DNA of 49,012 bases from Deltaproteobacteria bacterium (GTDB taxonomy: Bacteria > Bdellovibrionota_B > Oligoflexia > Oligoflexales > CAIYRB01), in contig VGTI01000031.1 of NCBI GenBank assembly GCA_016874735.1, positions 1 through 49,012 on the forward strand. Reading direction: 5' to 3'. The notes beneath the pieces are model-generated. The model was not told where the DNA came from. It saw only the letters and a list, made by a program, of their open reading frames with translations, and did not search any database. The number at the start of each line of letters is the position of its first letter. The first letter of the stretch is position 1. This document shows positions 31,273 through 40,850 of the stretch, piece by piece. The translations under genes were made by a program, and so were the position numbers.

Positions 31273-32868
31273 ATGCCCAAGCACAATCCATCGAAGCCGC
31301 AAGTGGACCTAAAAGATGACGCGCACAGTGGACATATTGCACTGAGCGCTTACGCGCGCATTTTGGAACTCATGAGTGTGGGAGGCCATACTACGAGAGG
31401 CCTCACCCCATCGGACATCAATGAACCATTTATTCGTGAGGCGAAAGGACTAAAGAATCTATTACTGACCATGTCATCAGTGGCACCGGCTATTCCAGAT
31501 ACCAGTGACGAGGAATGGAATCCTCTGTCGCAAAGGCCACATGCCTTGCTACCAGCCGCCTACTTAGATGAGCTAGGCTCCGCAATCACCGCCCTGAAGA
31601 CGGCGGTGGATGAGTTCACCATTCTGTCGCACGAGCTTATGCACGTGGCATTATGGGAGCCCTTCTTTGCCGGGTATTGGCGTCCACGGAGCAAAAGCGA
31701 CTTTCGCACGTTTTCATTGATGGCGGAGGGTTTTTGCTACTTTTTCAGTGACATCGTCATCGGTGGCGCTGTCCGCGTCCGATTACCAGACGGTGAGTTT
31801 GCGCTTGAAAGGCAGACGGCAAGTAATGCCCGTTTTCATCCGGTACGCGCCTTCAAAGCTGCCGCGATTACAAGTCATCGAGACATTTTGGACATCTACT
31901 TGGACGGATTCAACGGCAAGCAGACGGCTCTGTGGCAGCCCCGTGGTAAGAATGACTTCGCAGCATCACTAGCTGCTCAGGCTTATGATTTTTACAAAGG
32001 AACCTTAGGCTATTTGAGTGCCATGCATGGCGCGTTGAGTGCTTTTGGATATGTGTCAGAATTCTTTAGACGCTACTGCTCCATAGAGGGACTACCATCG
32101 TTTCTGAACCAGAACCAGGCACCACAGTCACCAAACACGGCATTAAAAAGATATTTCACTGACTTTTTTGAATCTGGTCTGGATCAGTTGGACGGACTGA
32201 CGCCACAACAAATAACGCGGATTAGAGAGCGACGGGCGCTTCAAATGCGAGCCTACTACGCACTGCAAGTGCGATGGTTGCTCACCGAAAATCACGTTAC
32301 AACCACTCAACCTCTCGTTACTTTGAAATGCGAGCCTCTGGCTCAAGAGATTAGTCGCTACTTAGACGGCCTGGAAGAAGCGCTGCACGAATTAGCCCGA
32401 CAACCACATGCCAGCCAGGTTCACCGGCTCGCGGCGCTTGATGCGCGTTACTCAGCTAAAGTGCGCGCAATCTTTGTCCGCATGGATGCCTGGGCGGGGT
32501 TGCGCTGGTTAATCGCGCCGAAGCGAGCAGACGGTTGTATTAATATCCGTCGTTCAAAGAGTACAAGTGATCAAGCCGCTAAGCGATATGTTTGCAACAC
32601 AGCCACTTTCTTAGTGGAGGAATTGACGGCTAGGCTGACACTAAGCAGCAACACCAAAAATAGGGTTAAAATCCTCCAGCTGATCAAAACAGTCTCTGAA
32701 CTCGGTAGCACCGCTGTTCACGGACCTAGCGCCAAGATACTCAGTGCGGAAAAAGCCCTGCAGCGAGAACTTGGAAAAAAGGACATCCTTGAACTCTGGT
32801 CCCTACCCTTAGCTAGCTTCGATCCGGTGCGTAACAAATTCCGTGAACTATTGTTTTCCTACCAGTGA
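31273..32868 (+). CDS. Large hypothetical protein with HELMH motif
   Basis: This encodes a 531-residue soluble protein of no recognised family. Residues about 115-135 read FTILSHELMHVALWEPFFAG; HELMH fits the HExxH zinc-protease pattern, and a Glu (LMAEGFCYFF) lies about 30 residues later where a third ligand would be expected. The rest is helical, without known repeats. A metallopeptidase role is possible but unproven. No signal peptide is present. Start ATG 31273 has only a weak ribosome site. Confidence 0.6.
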   Translation: MPKHNPSKPQVDLKDDAHSGHIALSAYARILELMSVGGHTTRGLTPSDINEPFIREAKGLKNLLLTMSSVAPAIPDTSDEEWNPLSQRPHALLPAAYLDELGSAITALKTAVDEFTILSHELMHVALWEPFFAGYWRPRSKSDFRTFSLMAEGFCYFFSDIVIGGAVRVRLPDGEFALERQTASNARFHPVRAFKAAAITSHRDILDIYLDGFNGKQTALWQPRGKNDFAASLAAQAYDFYKGTLGYLSAMHGALSAFGYVSEFFRRYCSIEGLPSFLNQNQAPQSPNTALKRYFTDFFESGLDQLDGLTPQQITRIRERRALQMRAYYALQVRWLLTENHVTTTQPLVTLKCEPLAQEISRYLDGLEEALHELARQPHASQVHRLAALDARYSAKVRAIFVRMDAWAGLRWLIAPKRADGCINIRRSKSTSDQAAKRYVCNTATFLVEELTARLTLSSNTKNRVKILQLIKTVSELGSTAVHGPSAKILSAEKALQRELGKKDILELWSLPLASFDPVRNKFRELLFSYQ

Positions 32869-32904
32869 GCCATTGCTATTGACTACGCACTGTAACTGCT
32901 GTGC

Positions 32905-32928
32905 TATAATTGATCACAAAAAATGGAG
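32905..32928 (+). promoter_or_regulatory. Extended -10 promoter and start choice of Hsp70-like gene
   Basis: TATAAT at 32905-32910, preceded by TGC, is an extended -10 element. The ATG at 32923 lies so close that its transcript would be nearly leaderless, whereas GGAG at 32925-32928 is spaced 6 bases from a TTG at 32935. Confidence 0.5.
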
Positions 32929-32934
32929 TCCACC

Positions 32935-34203
32935 TTGCCCCGCTGTTATGCCATTGATTTCGGTACTTCCAATTCCCTTTTGGCCGCCGCTGACGGTGAC
33001 AAAGTCATTCCACCGATAAGCCTGGATCCTGCTGCAAACGACCCCACAGTTCTTAAAAGCGTACTGTATACACCGACGGCTGGTCAGTGGTACTTCGGTG
33101 CTGAAGCGGTCAATCAGTACGGCATCCACCAAGCCGAAGGACGCTTATTTCGTTCTTTGAAAAAATACCTACCTGACCCAGGCTTTTCGGGCACGCATGT
33201 GCACAGCCGCTATTACAACCTACCAGAACTCATCTCCGTGTTTCTTCGTGAGCTGCGCGAACGTGCTAATGCCTTTTTTGAACAGGATGTCACCTCCGTC
33301 ATCTTAGGGCGACCAGCAGTCTTTGCCAGCGAAGGGGACAAAGATCAACTTGCCGAAAAACGCCTAACCACGGCAGCACAGTTGGCAGGTTTTAAGGAGG
33401 TTTTCTACTGTCCTGAGCCGGTTGCGGCCGCGTACGAATTCCGCCATCAACTAGACCGCAAACGGCTAGTGCTGATAGCCGACTTTGGCGGAGGTACATC
33501 CGATTTCACCGTCCTCCACATGGATCGCCATCGCTTTAAAGATAGTGACATTTTAGCGACGCACGGCATTTCAATCGCTGGAGACCGATTTGATGGCGCG
33601 ATCATGAAGCACATGATTGCCCCACACTTCGGATCTGAGGTCGTTTACCGGATGCCCATGGGTAGCAATGATTTGCACCTGCCACGGCAACTAATCAACA
33701 AAATGTGCTCGGCAGCGGACATCTCATTTCTGTCGCGCGGGGATATTCTAAACTTACTCAAAGAGGCGCAGAAGTGGTCCATTACGCCCGTAAATGCGCA
33801 GCGCATGGACCGCTTGTTCGTTCTGATTGAGGAGCACCTTGGGTACAAACTCTTCCGCTCAATCGAACAATCAAAGATCGATCTCTCCGGAAATGACTCC
33901 GCTGTATTTAATTTTGATTATCCGGGGATTGGTCTTGAAGAAGAACTGGAAGGAAGTCATTTTAGATCAGTTAGCTCAGACATCGTGGGACAAATCATTA
34001 CCGCTCTCGATGAGACCCTACACCTCGCCGGTGTTAAGGCGGCCGACATCGAAATAGTCTGTTGCACCGGTGGCACTGCCAAAATCCCCGAGCTACGTAG
34101 CGAATTAGAACGTCGCTTTGGCAGCCAAGCCCTCAGACAACATCGGCATTTTCATTCCGTTGTTGGAGGGCTGGCAGAGAGGGCGGTTGCATTAGGCATT
34201 TGA
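32935..34203 (+). CDS. Hsp70-like protein of the YegD type
   Basis: This encodes a 422-residue actin/Hsp70-fold ATPase. Phosphate-1 is YAIDFGTSNSLLAAA, the later VILGRPAVF and CPEPVAAAYEF match the fold, phosphate-2 is IADFGGGTSDFTVLHMD, and the adenosine motif is VCCTGGTAKIPELR. It lacks the Hsp70 substrate-binding domain, as does E. coli YegD. TTG 32935 is chosen because GGAG is well spaced and the protein then begins just before the first strand; ATG 32923 would add MEST. A chaperone role is assumed from the fold only. Confidence 0.82.
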   Translation: MPRCYAIDFGTSNSLLAAADGDKVIPPISLDPAANDPTVLKSVLYTPTAGQWYFGAEAVNQYGIHQAEGRLFRSLKKYLPDPGFSGTHVHSRYYNLPELISVFLRELRERANAFFEQDVTSVILGRPAVFASEGDKDQLAEKRLTTAAQLAGFKEVFYCPEPVAAAYEFRHQLDRKRLVLIADFGGGTSDFTVLHMDRHRFKDSDILATHGISIAGDRFDGAIMKHMIAPHFGSEVVYRMPMGSNDLHLPRQLINKMCSAADISFLSRGDILNLLKEAQKWSITPVNAQRMDRLFVLIEEHLGYKLFRSIEQSKIDLSGNDSAVFNFDYPGIGLEEELEGSHFRSVSSDIVGQIITALDETLHLAGVKAADIEIVCCTGGTAKIPELRSELERRFGSQALRQHRHFHSVVGGLAERAVALGI

Positions 34204-34226
34204 ATCCAGGGGCGCCGGGCACCTTT

Positions 34227-35852
34227 CTACATTTTGCTCGGCAGCCAGGTCTTAAGGTACTTGGCTAAGCCGTCTTTGACCCCCGGCTCCAATGTCTGAT
34301 CATCTTCATCAATGACTTTAGTGGCAAGCTGCTCGTCCGAGGCCTTTTCCTTACCTTTCGCTGCTAGCTTGCGGAAGACGTCAGGGGCACAGTACTTACC
34401 ATCTGGTGATTTACGAGTCGCGATAGCTTTAGCGATGAAAGTACCCTGCAGTGATGAGGAGGTGGGAAAGGGACGAATTTCATCTTCCTTCACGCCCAGG
34501 CGGCAATGGCTGGTAAACAACTCGTCACGTGCAGCATTACTAGACCAACGATCGAATGGATAGTCTTGACTGTAGCGATCAGCGTTATCCGCTATGCTGT
34601 GGCCTCGCTCTGCGCGCACCTCGAAGCGGCGTTCCTCCGACTGATCGACACCCGTGGGATGAAAAAAGCTGATGGCATGCCGAAAGAATAGCCGCTGATC
34701 AGCTGCATCAGATGCAACCACCGGCGATGATGTTACAAACTCGCCTAGCAATGTGGCATTTGCCTCAGGGTTATAAGTCCAGGTATCGGATCCGTAGAGA
34801 CGCATCACGACAATACCACCTTCGGTTTTGCCACTACCCTCAACACCCTCGACGCTTTTATTTAAACTGAGGAACGCCTGGCGGTAATCTGCTTTTGGTT
34901 TATCTAGTGTATGGAAATGCGCCTTTATCGCAGCGCTACCGGCCACCGTCCAAACAAATCGCGGGCCCCGAGGGTTGGCGACTTCGCGGCCATCTGGAGT
35001 AAACTCCGCTAGGTGATCAGCTTGAAGCTCCCGGGGGTCGAATTCATAGGGCAATTTAAGCTTTTTGGAGAAATAAATTGCTGTGTAAAGAAAACGCGAA
35101 AAGGCTCCTACGCCTGACTCGACATTATTTTCAAAGGACAGTCGGTTACTAAGTGGCTTCTCAAAGAAATTATTGTAAATCCGATCCTTTCCGACACTTT
35201 GACCACCCACGTCGTGCTGGGTAATCAGGACCTGGCTTTCATTGCGACCATCAAGAAAAAACTTTGCCGCTACAGCCGGAGTGAAGCGATCAGCCACGCT
35301 AGGGGGAACCGCGCTAGAAAAACGTCCAAGCACATGGTCGTTACCCTCAGCAAACTGTCCAGTATACAGCTTTTTGGCGGCGTCGGTCGGTACGTACTTC
35401 AATTTAGCAAACACCCCGTACCGATGCGTAAGCCTGATGTAGCTCTTCAAGATATCTGGCACCTTCTCGCTGGGGCGCACCTCGGAGCCACCATCGAAAG
35501 TTGACCACCCCGTAAAAATCCGCCAAAAACGCTCAGCCGAACCGTTACCGAAGACAAAAACAGCGGCACCAGCTGCAGCAGGAGTGACTCTATCGTCGTC
35601 CTGCTTAGTCGCCACTATGTGATCCCATAGGGTTGCCAGCTTATCGGCCGCCTTAGACGATTCCGCCCGATTGAGATCATTGATCCTAGCCCGAATCGCA
35701 TCAAACGAAGCTACCTGGGCTTTCAGGTCGGAGCCAGCCTCCACGGCATTGGCGCGGACCTCAGCACCTTTGTTATTGGCTGAGCGGCAGCTGTTTCCAG
35801 CCATCAAGCTTAAACCTAGTGCTATTACCAGCTGGGACTGACTAAGACGCAT
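34227..35852 (-). CDS. Large predicted lipoprotein, unknown function
   Basis: This encodes a 541-residue exported protein. The signal LVIALGLSLMAGNSCRS ends in a non-standard lipobox (GNSC). The body contains no recognised domain; DNGSAERFWRIFTGWSTF-type aromatic stretches and RFSSAVPPSVADRFTPAVAA look structured and the second half holds FFRHAISFFHPTG. Several histidine-containing motifs are scattered. AAGGA lies upstream of ATG 35852. Its end is close to the convergent Hsp70-like gene. Confidence 0.65.
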   Translation of the reverse strand: MRLSQSQLVIALGLSLMAGNSCRSANNKGAEVRANAVEAGSDLKAQVASFDAIRARINDLNRAESSKAADKLATLWDHIVATKQDDDRVTPAAAGAAVFVFGNGSAERFWRIFTGWSTFDGGSEVRPSEKVPDILKSYIRLTHRYGVFAKLKYVPTDAAKKLYTGQFAEGNDHVLGRFSSAVPPSVADRFTPAVAAKFFLDGRNESQVLITQHDVGGQSVGKDRIYNNFFEKPLSNRLSFENNVESGVGAFSRFLYTAIYFSKKLKLPYEFDPRELQADHLAEFTPDGREVANPRGPRFVWTVAGSAAIKAHFHTLDKPKADYRQAFLSLNKSVEGVEGSGKTEGGIVVMRLYGSDTWTYNPEANATLLGEFVTSSPVVASDAADQRLFFRHAISFFHPTGVDQSEERRFEVRAERGHSIADNADRYSQDYPFDRWSSNAARDELFTSHCRLGVKEDEIRPFPTSSSLQGTFIAKAIATRKSPDGKYCAPDVFRKLAAKGKEKASDEQLATKVIDEDDQTLEPGVKDGLAKYLKTWLPSKM

Positions 35853-36006
35853 GTCACATCCTTTTCTCGCGGGGTGTCATTTTGTCTGTGGGGCGCACTT
35901 TTGGGCAATGGATGTCGGCTATCATAGCATTGCCAGGGCCTAAACGACAAAATTTACAGTCGTCCAAACTTTTTGCTATGGTCTGGCGACCGATGCCGGC
36001 CGACAG

Positions 36007-36753
36007 CTACCAGTATATACCGCTACGGGCAGCTACTTTTTTGCTCAATTTGCGCTGCATAGTGGCATGTATCGCGGCAGTCTTGTGCTGAACCCATTCG
36101 TGATCGTCAAGGAGTTGGGTCGATGTTGGACCTAAATCTAGCGGCGGCAGGAATTCGATCGACCACTTAGCGGGTAGTGGCAGGATATTAACTGGCAATG
36201 GAACTACGAGATGGGCAACAAATCTAGTCAAATCGATATTACCAAGATTGAAGTTGGTCTCCTCGGCACCCACCACTAAGCATGGGATAATCGGAGCACC
36301 TGTAGCGATCGCTAAGCGCAAAAATCCTGTGTGAAAAGGCCGCATCTCGTAACGGTGCCAGCTAGACTTAAAGTTGCCGAGCTCACCCTCCGGGAACACA
36401 ATCAGCAATTCATCATGCTCGAGTGTCTCCACGGCCCTGGCCATTTTGGCTTCAGTGAATCCAACCGCTCGCGCAACTACTCGAAGCGCCTGAAACATGT
36501 CGAAATACGCGCGGTGAGCAACCATCTTGTAAGGTCGCTTGGCATACTTACGTACTAGGTGCCCAATCATCATGGCATCAAAGCCTGCGAAACCAGAGTG
36601 ATTAGCGATCAAGATGGCACGTCCCGACGACGGCAAGCGCTTAACACCATGAACCCGCAATCGAAAATAACGAGCTAACAACTCAGCTAATTGATAGCGC
36701 GACCATTCAATCGCTGGGTGATGCAGGATATCAATTAATTCCTCGTCACGCAT
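36007..36753 (-). CDS. PlsC-family acyltransferase
   Basis: This encodes a 248-residue lysophospholipid-type acyltransferase. The catalytic HX4D motif is in ANHSGFAGFD, and the glycerol-phosphate-binding motif is FPEGELGNFKSSW. It transfers acyl chains in membrane lipid synthesis or remodelling. The ATG at 36753 overlaps the stop of the SOUL gene (TGATG); GTG 36756 is an alternative. The two genes form an operon. Confidence 0.88.
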   Translation of the reverse strand: MRDEELIDILHHPAIEWSRYQLAELLARYFRLRVHGVKRLPSSGRAILIANHSGFAGFDAMMIGHLVRKYAKRPYKMVAHRAYFDMFQALRVVARAVGFTEAKMARAVETLEHDELLIVFPEGELGNFKSSWHRYEMRPFHTGFLRLAIATGAPIIPCLVVGAEETNFNLGNIDLTRFVAHLVVPLPVNILPLPAKWSIEFLPPLDLGPTSTQLLDDHEWVQHKTAAIHATMQRKLSKKVAARSGIYW

Positions 36754-37382
36754 CACTGTGTCTCGATTAAGATTTCATTGCGACGGAGAAACCAAGGCTT
36801 CCAAGGTGGGTTGTAACGAGCGTAGATGACGCGGTCCTGCAACTTGACGTTTTCTTTTGCCGCAAGAGATCTGAGACTCTCTGTCTTCTCCTCGACTAAA
36901 GTCGCGGAGTTTAAGCCGCTGAATCGCAATGCCGCATAGGTTGCCCCCGGTATCTGCCGTAGCTGCACCGCTGGGTCTAGTGGCTCGGGCAATGTTGCCA
37001 TTGTGTACGATGAGGGCATCGTAAATGAAATAGTCCATTTGCCAGTACCCGAAGCAACCTGAGAGACGGGTGCCGTCATACTAATCTTTTCGGATGTTGA
37101 ATGCCCTGCTGCCGCAGTTACCGGTGCAGTCATCTCCATAGACACCTTAGATTTGTTACCACCAAAAATATAGTTGGCGAGTCGTCGAAAACCGACACTT
37201 GAACTACTGTCGAATTCCCCATCAACAACCGTCTCAGCCACTATCGTTGGCTGATATCGTCGTAGCTCGAACGCGCCATAGTCGCGGACAACTTCATACT
37301 TGGGTTCTTCGATTTTGCTCATGACACACCCTTCTGCGGTAACCAATATCAATCCAGTAATCAGTAGCCTTATGAACCACAT
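36753..37382 (-). CDS. SOUL-family heme-binding lipoprotein
   Basis: This encodes a 209-residue exported SOUL/HBP protein. A lipoprotein signal (LLITGLILVTAEGC) precedes the family core KYEVVRDYGAFELRRYQP, FRRLANYIFGGNKSK, MEMTAPV and ISMTAPV, ending VIYARYNPPWKPWFLRRNE. Family members bind heme or tetrapyrroles. ATG 37382 has GAGG seven bases upstream and gives a short n-region, so it is preferred over 37412. The PlsC-like gene overlaps its stop. Confidence 0.88.
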   Translation of the reverse strand: MWFIRLLITGLILVTAEGCVMSKIEEPKYEVVRDYGAFELRRYQPTIVAETVVDGEFDSSSSVGFRRLANYIFGGNKSKVSMEMTAPVTAAAGHSTSEKISMTAPVSQVASGTGKWTISFTMPSSYTMATLPEPLDPAVQLRQIPGATYAALRFSGLNSATLVEEKTESLRSLAAKENVKLQDRVIYARYNPPWKPWFLRRNEILIETQ

Positions 37383-37535
37383 CCTGAGACCTCGTTGGCT
37401 ATGCTGTGCCATCGGCTGATATCAACCGTCACCAGCTATCTATAGCTGCCACCAAGTCTAATCCAATCACGAGCCCTTGGCTATTTTGCTGAGCCTGCGT
37501 TCAGGAGTTTCTTAAAATTGATCTTCATGGTGTAT

Positions 37536-38273
37536 TCAATGTCCGTGGATTTGCTTGCAATCCGTCGGCCCCGCAACCTTTGCTAGGCACGATTTCATGA
37601 CGTTGTCGAAGCCGAAAATAAGTCCCTGTAAGAGTCTTTGCACCGTTTTCACGGTAAGTGCATTGTCGACTTGTTCTTCTGGCCGCGCTGATTCAACGAC
37701 GCCGCTACAAGCTGCCTCGTTGCGCAGTAGATGACTCACAGCACCCGATGCTTGCTTAAGTAGCTCAGTGGGTGACTGCTCTTGGGACTGTAACTGCAAT
37801 GCTGGCTCACGCCGCTCACTACCGATTAAAGCAAGTTTTTTATTTGTCTCCGCCTCTTCGTTATCGGCACCAACAACCACCGTCACTCGCTCAATCAGAG
37901 ATACGCCAGTTATGATCGCCGTAGCTGTGGTGACCAAGGATTTTTGATAGACCAGATTGGCCTTAAGCTCGTCGTCGGACTTGGGCATACCTTCAATAAG
38001 ATCCGAGACCTTTGCCAAGACATCGAGTGCGCCGCTGAGCGCCAAGGCCTTCACCTCCTCTGCTTTCGTCTCCACTTTTTGCTGCTCTGCACGTGCCTTT
38101 AGCTCTTTGTCTTCAGCAGTCATTTCAGTTTGTACCGGCAAGGCCTCCTGGGAGGCGGCCGCCGCTTGACGGAGGCTTCCCGAAGCACCGCCGAAATGCG
38201 ACGCCTTACACGCAAGGCCAGTGAGGCTCAGAAGGACAAGGATCTTCGTGGAAGTGCCAAATAATTTGAGCAT
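37536..38273 (-). CDS. Predicted lipoprotein with coiled-coil start
   Basis: This encodes a 245-residue exported protein. The signal ILVLLSLTGLACKAS has a good lipobox. Residues about 45-80 (AEDKELKARAEQQKVETKAE) form a charged coiled coil. The rest is helical with four Cys residues in the C-terminal half. No family was recognised. AGAGGA precedes ATG 38273. It is probably anchored in the outer membrane. Confidence 0.68.
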   Translation of the reverse strand: MLKLFGTSTKILVLLSLTGLACKASHFGGASGSLRQAAAASQEALPVQTEMTAEDKELKARAEQQKVETKAEEVKALALSGALDVLAKVSDLIEGMPKSDDELKANLVYQKSLVTTATAIITGVSLIERVTVVVGADNEEAETNKKLALIGSERREPALQLQSQEQSPTELLKQASGAVSHLLRNEAACSGVVESARPEEQVDNALTVKTVQRLLQGLIFGFDNVMKSCLAKVAGPTDCKQIHGH

Positions 38274-38420
38274 GAGTTCCTCTTTTCATCCATTCTCGAG
38301 TTGCGGTATTCAGAATCTATTTAAATTCTTTTCGGGCATATCGGCCCCAGACTTGAGGCATTCTTGTAGTATCCTGTTATAATTAGATAAACTCCGCATG
38401 ATTTCGACGTGAGGATAGCG

Positions 38421-39257
38421 ATGCCCGTAGTTACCGTGGTGGTCTCGACCAAAAACGAGGAGGCTAACTTACGCTCCTGCCTCGAAAGCATCAAAAACCA
38501 GAAGTTTCGGGACTTTGAGCTCGTTGTTGTCGATAACAACTCCCGCGACCGCACCAAAGAGATAGCTTTAGAGTTCACGCCTAACGTCTACAACGTTGGG
38601 CCAGAGCGCAGTGCCCAACGCAACTACGGGATCCGGTCAGGGTCGGGCTCCTTTGCCTTGTATCTGGATGCAGACATGACGCTAGCGCCCAACGTGCTAG
38701 AGACATGCGTCGCTATGATGGATAAGGACCCGAGCCTCGTCGGCCTTTACATACCTGAGAAGGTGATCGGCCACGGCTTTTGGATTAAGGTACGGCGATT
38801 CGAGCGCAGCTTTTATGACGGCACTGTGATAGATGCCGTGCGCTTCGTGCGACGCAAAGACTTCGATGCTATCGGTGGATTTGATGAATCTTTGACAGGT
38901 ACCGAAGACTGGGACATCGACATCCGCATGCGCAATCATGGTCCGGTGGCGGTGGCACCATGTGAACTTTACCATAATGAAGGGCATTTCGACCTGCCCG
39001 GATATTTGAAAAAGAAATCTTACTATGCCAAGTCATTTGACGCTTACGTCAATAAATGGGGGCGCGATCACAGCACTATCCGCAAACAATTAGGATTTAA
39101 TTACCGCTACCTCGTAGTTTATGCTGAAAACGGCAAGATTTGGCAACTATTGGCACATCCAGTACTTACAGCCGCCATGTATCTGCTGCGATTTTGTATC
39201 GGTGTACTTTACGTCACGCGCCGCCATAGCAAGGAAATCACTAATGGGATCGGCTAA
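38421..39257 (+). CDS. Family 2 glycosyltransferase
   Basis: This encodes a 278-residue GT-A fold enzyme. The nucleotide-binding start PVVTVVVSTKNEEANLRSC, the VVVDNNSRDRT strand, the metal motif YLDADMTL and the later GGFDESLTGTEDWDIDIRM fit GT2 proteins. A C-terminal hydrophobic segment (VLTAAMYLLRFCIGVLYV) may bind the membrane. It transfers a sugar from a nucleotide or polyprenol donor to a glycan or lipid; the acceptor is unknown. GAGG at 38411-38414 supports ATG 38421. Confidence 0.87.
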   Translation: MPVVTVVVSTKNEEANLRSCLESIKNQKFRDFELVVVDNNSRDRTKEIALEFTPNVYNVGPERSAQRNYGIRSGSGSFALYLDADMTLAPNVLETCVAMMDKDPSLVGLYIPEKVIGHGFWIKVRRFERSFYDGTVIDAVRFVRRKDFDAIGGFDESLTGTEDWDIDIRMRNHGPVAVAPCELYHNEGHFDLPGYLKKKSYYAKSFDAYVNKWGRDHSTIRKQLGFNYRYLVVYAENGKIWQLLAHPVLTAAMYLLRFCIGVLYVTRRHSKEITNGIG

Positions 39258-39326
39258 GATCGAAATCCCCCATAGTCAGAAGCTGTATTGCGCACGGCAT
39301 CTTAAACTGAGGATCCCAATAACAGC

Positions 39327-40640
39327 ATGTCCCTAATAAAAGGCCTAACAGGACTGACTAAAGAGCAGAGGTGGGGACTCATAGTCGCCTGTTTAGGGTG
39401 GATGTTCGACACCTTTGACCAGAGGCTATTTATCCTCGCGCGAACTCCAGCGATGGCATCACTACTCGCGCCAACGGCAGGACCTCTAGCGGTGGCGCAA
39501 GCCGGGACTAGTATGACAGCATTGTTTATTGCCGGTTGGGCCACGGGCGGCGTCATATGCGGCATCTACGGCGATAAACTTGGCCGTGTTCGCACGATGG
39601 GTTTAACAATCGCAGTGTACTCCTTGTTTACGGGGCTGTCCGGAGTAGCAACCAGTGTCTGGGACTTTGGCTTATATAGATTTCTCACCGGGCTAGGTGT
39701 GGGCGGTGAATTTGCCGCCGGCGCCGCACTTATTGCTGAAATACTGCCAGCAGCAAAGCGACCCTATGCTCTAGGATTAATGCAAGGTACGGCTATGGTC
39801 GGCACGCTGCTTGGAACGATAGCTTCATTAATCTTCGAGGCATCGACGCGCTACGGAGGCACCGAGGGCTGGCGCATACTCTTTGCCATTGGCGTTCTGC
39901 CAGCATTGCTGCTCATTTTGCTACGCCTGCGCGTCAAAGAATCAGAGGCCTGGCTGAGGGCTAAAGCTGAGGCAGCTCGTCACCACGAGGCGATTGGCAG
40001 CCTACGAGAACTATTCAGCACGCCATGGAAGACAGCTACCATGGTCGGCATTACCCTAGGATTTGCCGGTCAGCTCGGTGTGTGGGCCATCGGCACCTGG
40101 ACACCTGAATTGATGCGACTAGTACTGGATAAGGTCCAACACGTAAGCGCCGCAGAGAAATCCCAAATCGTTGGTACCGGCCTCATTCTGAAGGATGTTG
40201 CCTCTCTCGTTGGCATCGCTCTGTTTACCTGGGGAGCGCAACGCTTTGGGCGCAGATCCGCATTCGCGGCGAGTTTTATCGCCTCTCTGATTGCCGTCAT
40301 CATCTGCTTTGGCGGCATGAGCGAAACCACACATATTTGGTGGATGATGCCTCTACTCGGCTTAACAATTTGGTCCCCCTTAGCCGGGTATGCCTTATAT
40401 TTTCCAGAGCTATTCCCGACCCGCCTAAGGTCCAGTGGCATTGGCCTTTGCTACAATAGCGCCCGCTATCTGACAGCAGCCGGTGTCCTGGGTATGGCAC
40501 CGATCCTGTCGTCATTGGCTGCCTATGGTGTCGCCGAGCCACTGCGTCTTACGGCGATTGCACTGTCCTTTGTTTACATCATGGGTCTTGTTGCCTTGCG
40601 ATGGGCGCCAGAGACTGCGCATCGGCCACTACCGAATTAG
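39327..40640 (+). CDS. MFS transporter
   Basis: This encodes a 437-residue major-facilitator transporter with 12 predicted helices. The signature loop between helices 2 and 3 is GDKLGRVRTM, helix 4 has YRFLTGLGVGGEFAAGAALI, and a matching loop in the second half is GAQRFGRRSA. The opening GWMFDTFDQRLFIL resembles organic-acid or sugar-acid proton symporters. The substrate is unknown. It is not clearly co-transcribed with the glycosyltransferase gene, 69 bases upstream. Confidence 0.87.
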   Translation: MSLIKGLTGLTKEQRWGLIVACLGWMFDTFDQRLFILARTPAMASLLAPTAGPLAVAQAGTSMTALFIAGWATGGVICGIYGDKLGRVRTMGLTIAVYSLFTGLSGVATSVWDFGLYRFLTGLGVGGEFAAGAALIAEILPAAKRPYALGLMQGTAMVGTLLGTIASLIFEASTRYGGTEGWRILFAIGVLPALLLILLRLRVKESEAWLRAKAEAARHHEAIGSLRELFSTPWKTATMVGITLGFAGQLGVWAIGTWTPELMRLVLDKVQHVSAAEKSQIVGTGLILKDVASLVGIALFTWGAQRFGRRSAFAASFIASLIAVIICFGGMSETTHIWWMMPLLGLTIWSPLAGYALYFPELFPTRLRSSGIGLCYNSARYLTAAGVLGMAPILSSLAAYGVAEPLRLTAIALSFVYIMGLVALRWAPETAHRPLPN

Positions 40641-40815
40641 CTAAGACATCAAAATTATTGTCTTTATGCAGAAAAAAATAAAAGACAAGGCGTATAGCGA
40701 CCGAGGCGTAAAGAAAGCTAAATTTATGTAGTTGACGAATCGGCTGGGCAAGTTAGGATTTTTGGGCTACTCGACGCCGCGAGCACTAGTAAAATTCCAC
40801 ACGATTAGATGAGTG

Positions 40816-40839
40816 GGCAAGGATACTGGCAAGGATACT
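40816..40839 (+). repeat. 12-base tandem duplication upstream of deacetylase gene
   Basis: GGCAAGGATACT occurs twice in tandem just before the ATG at 40851. Each copy contains AAGGA, a ribosome-site-like string. It adds a QGYW repeat if translation begins at 40809. Confidence 0.55.
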
Positions 40840-40850
40840 GGGACGGAACT

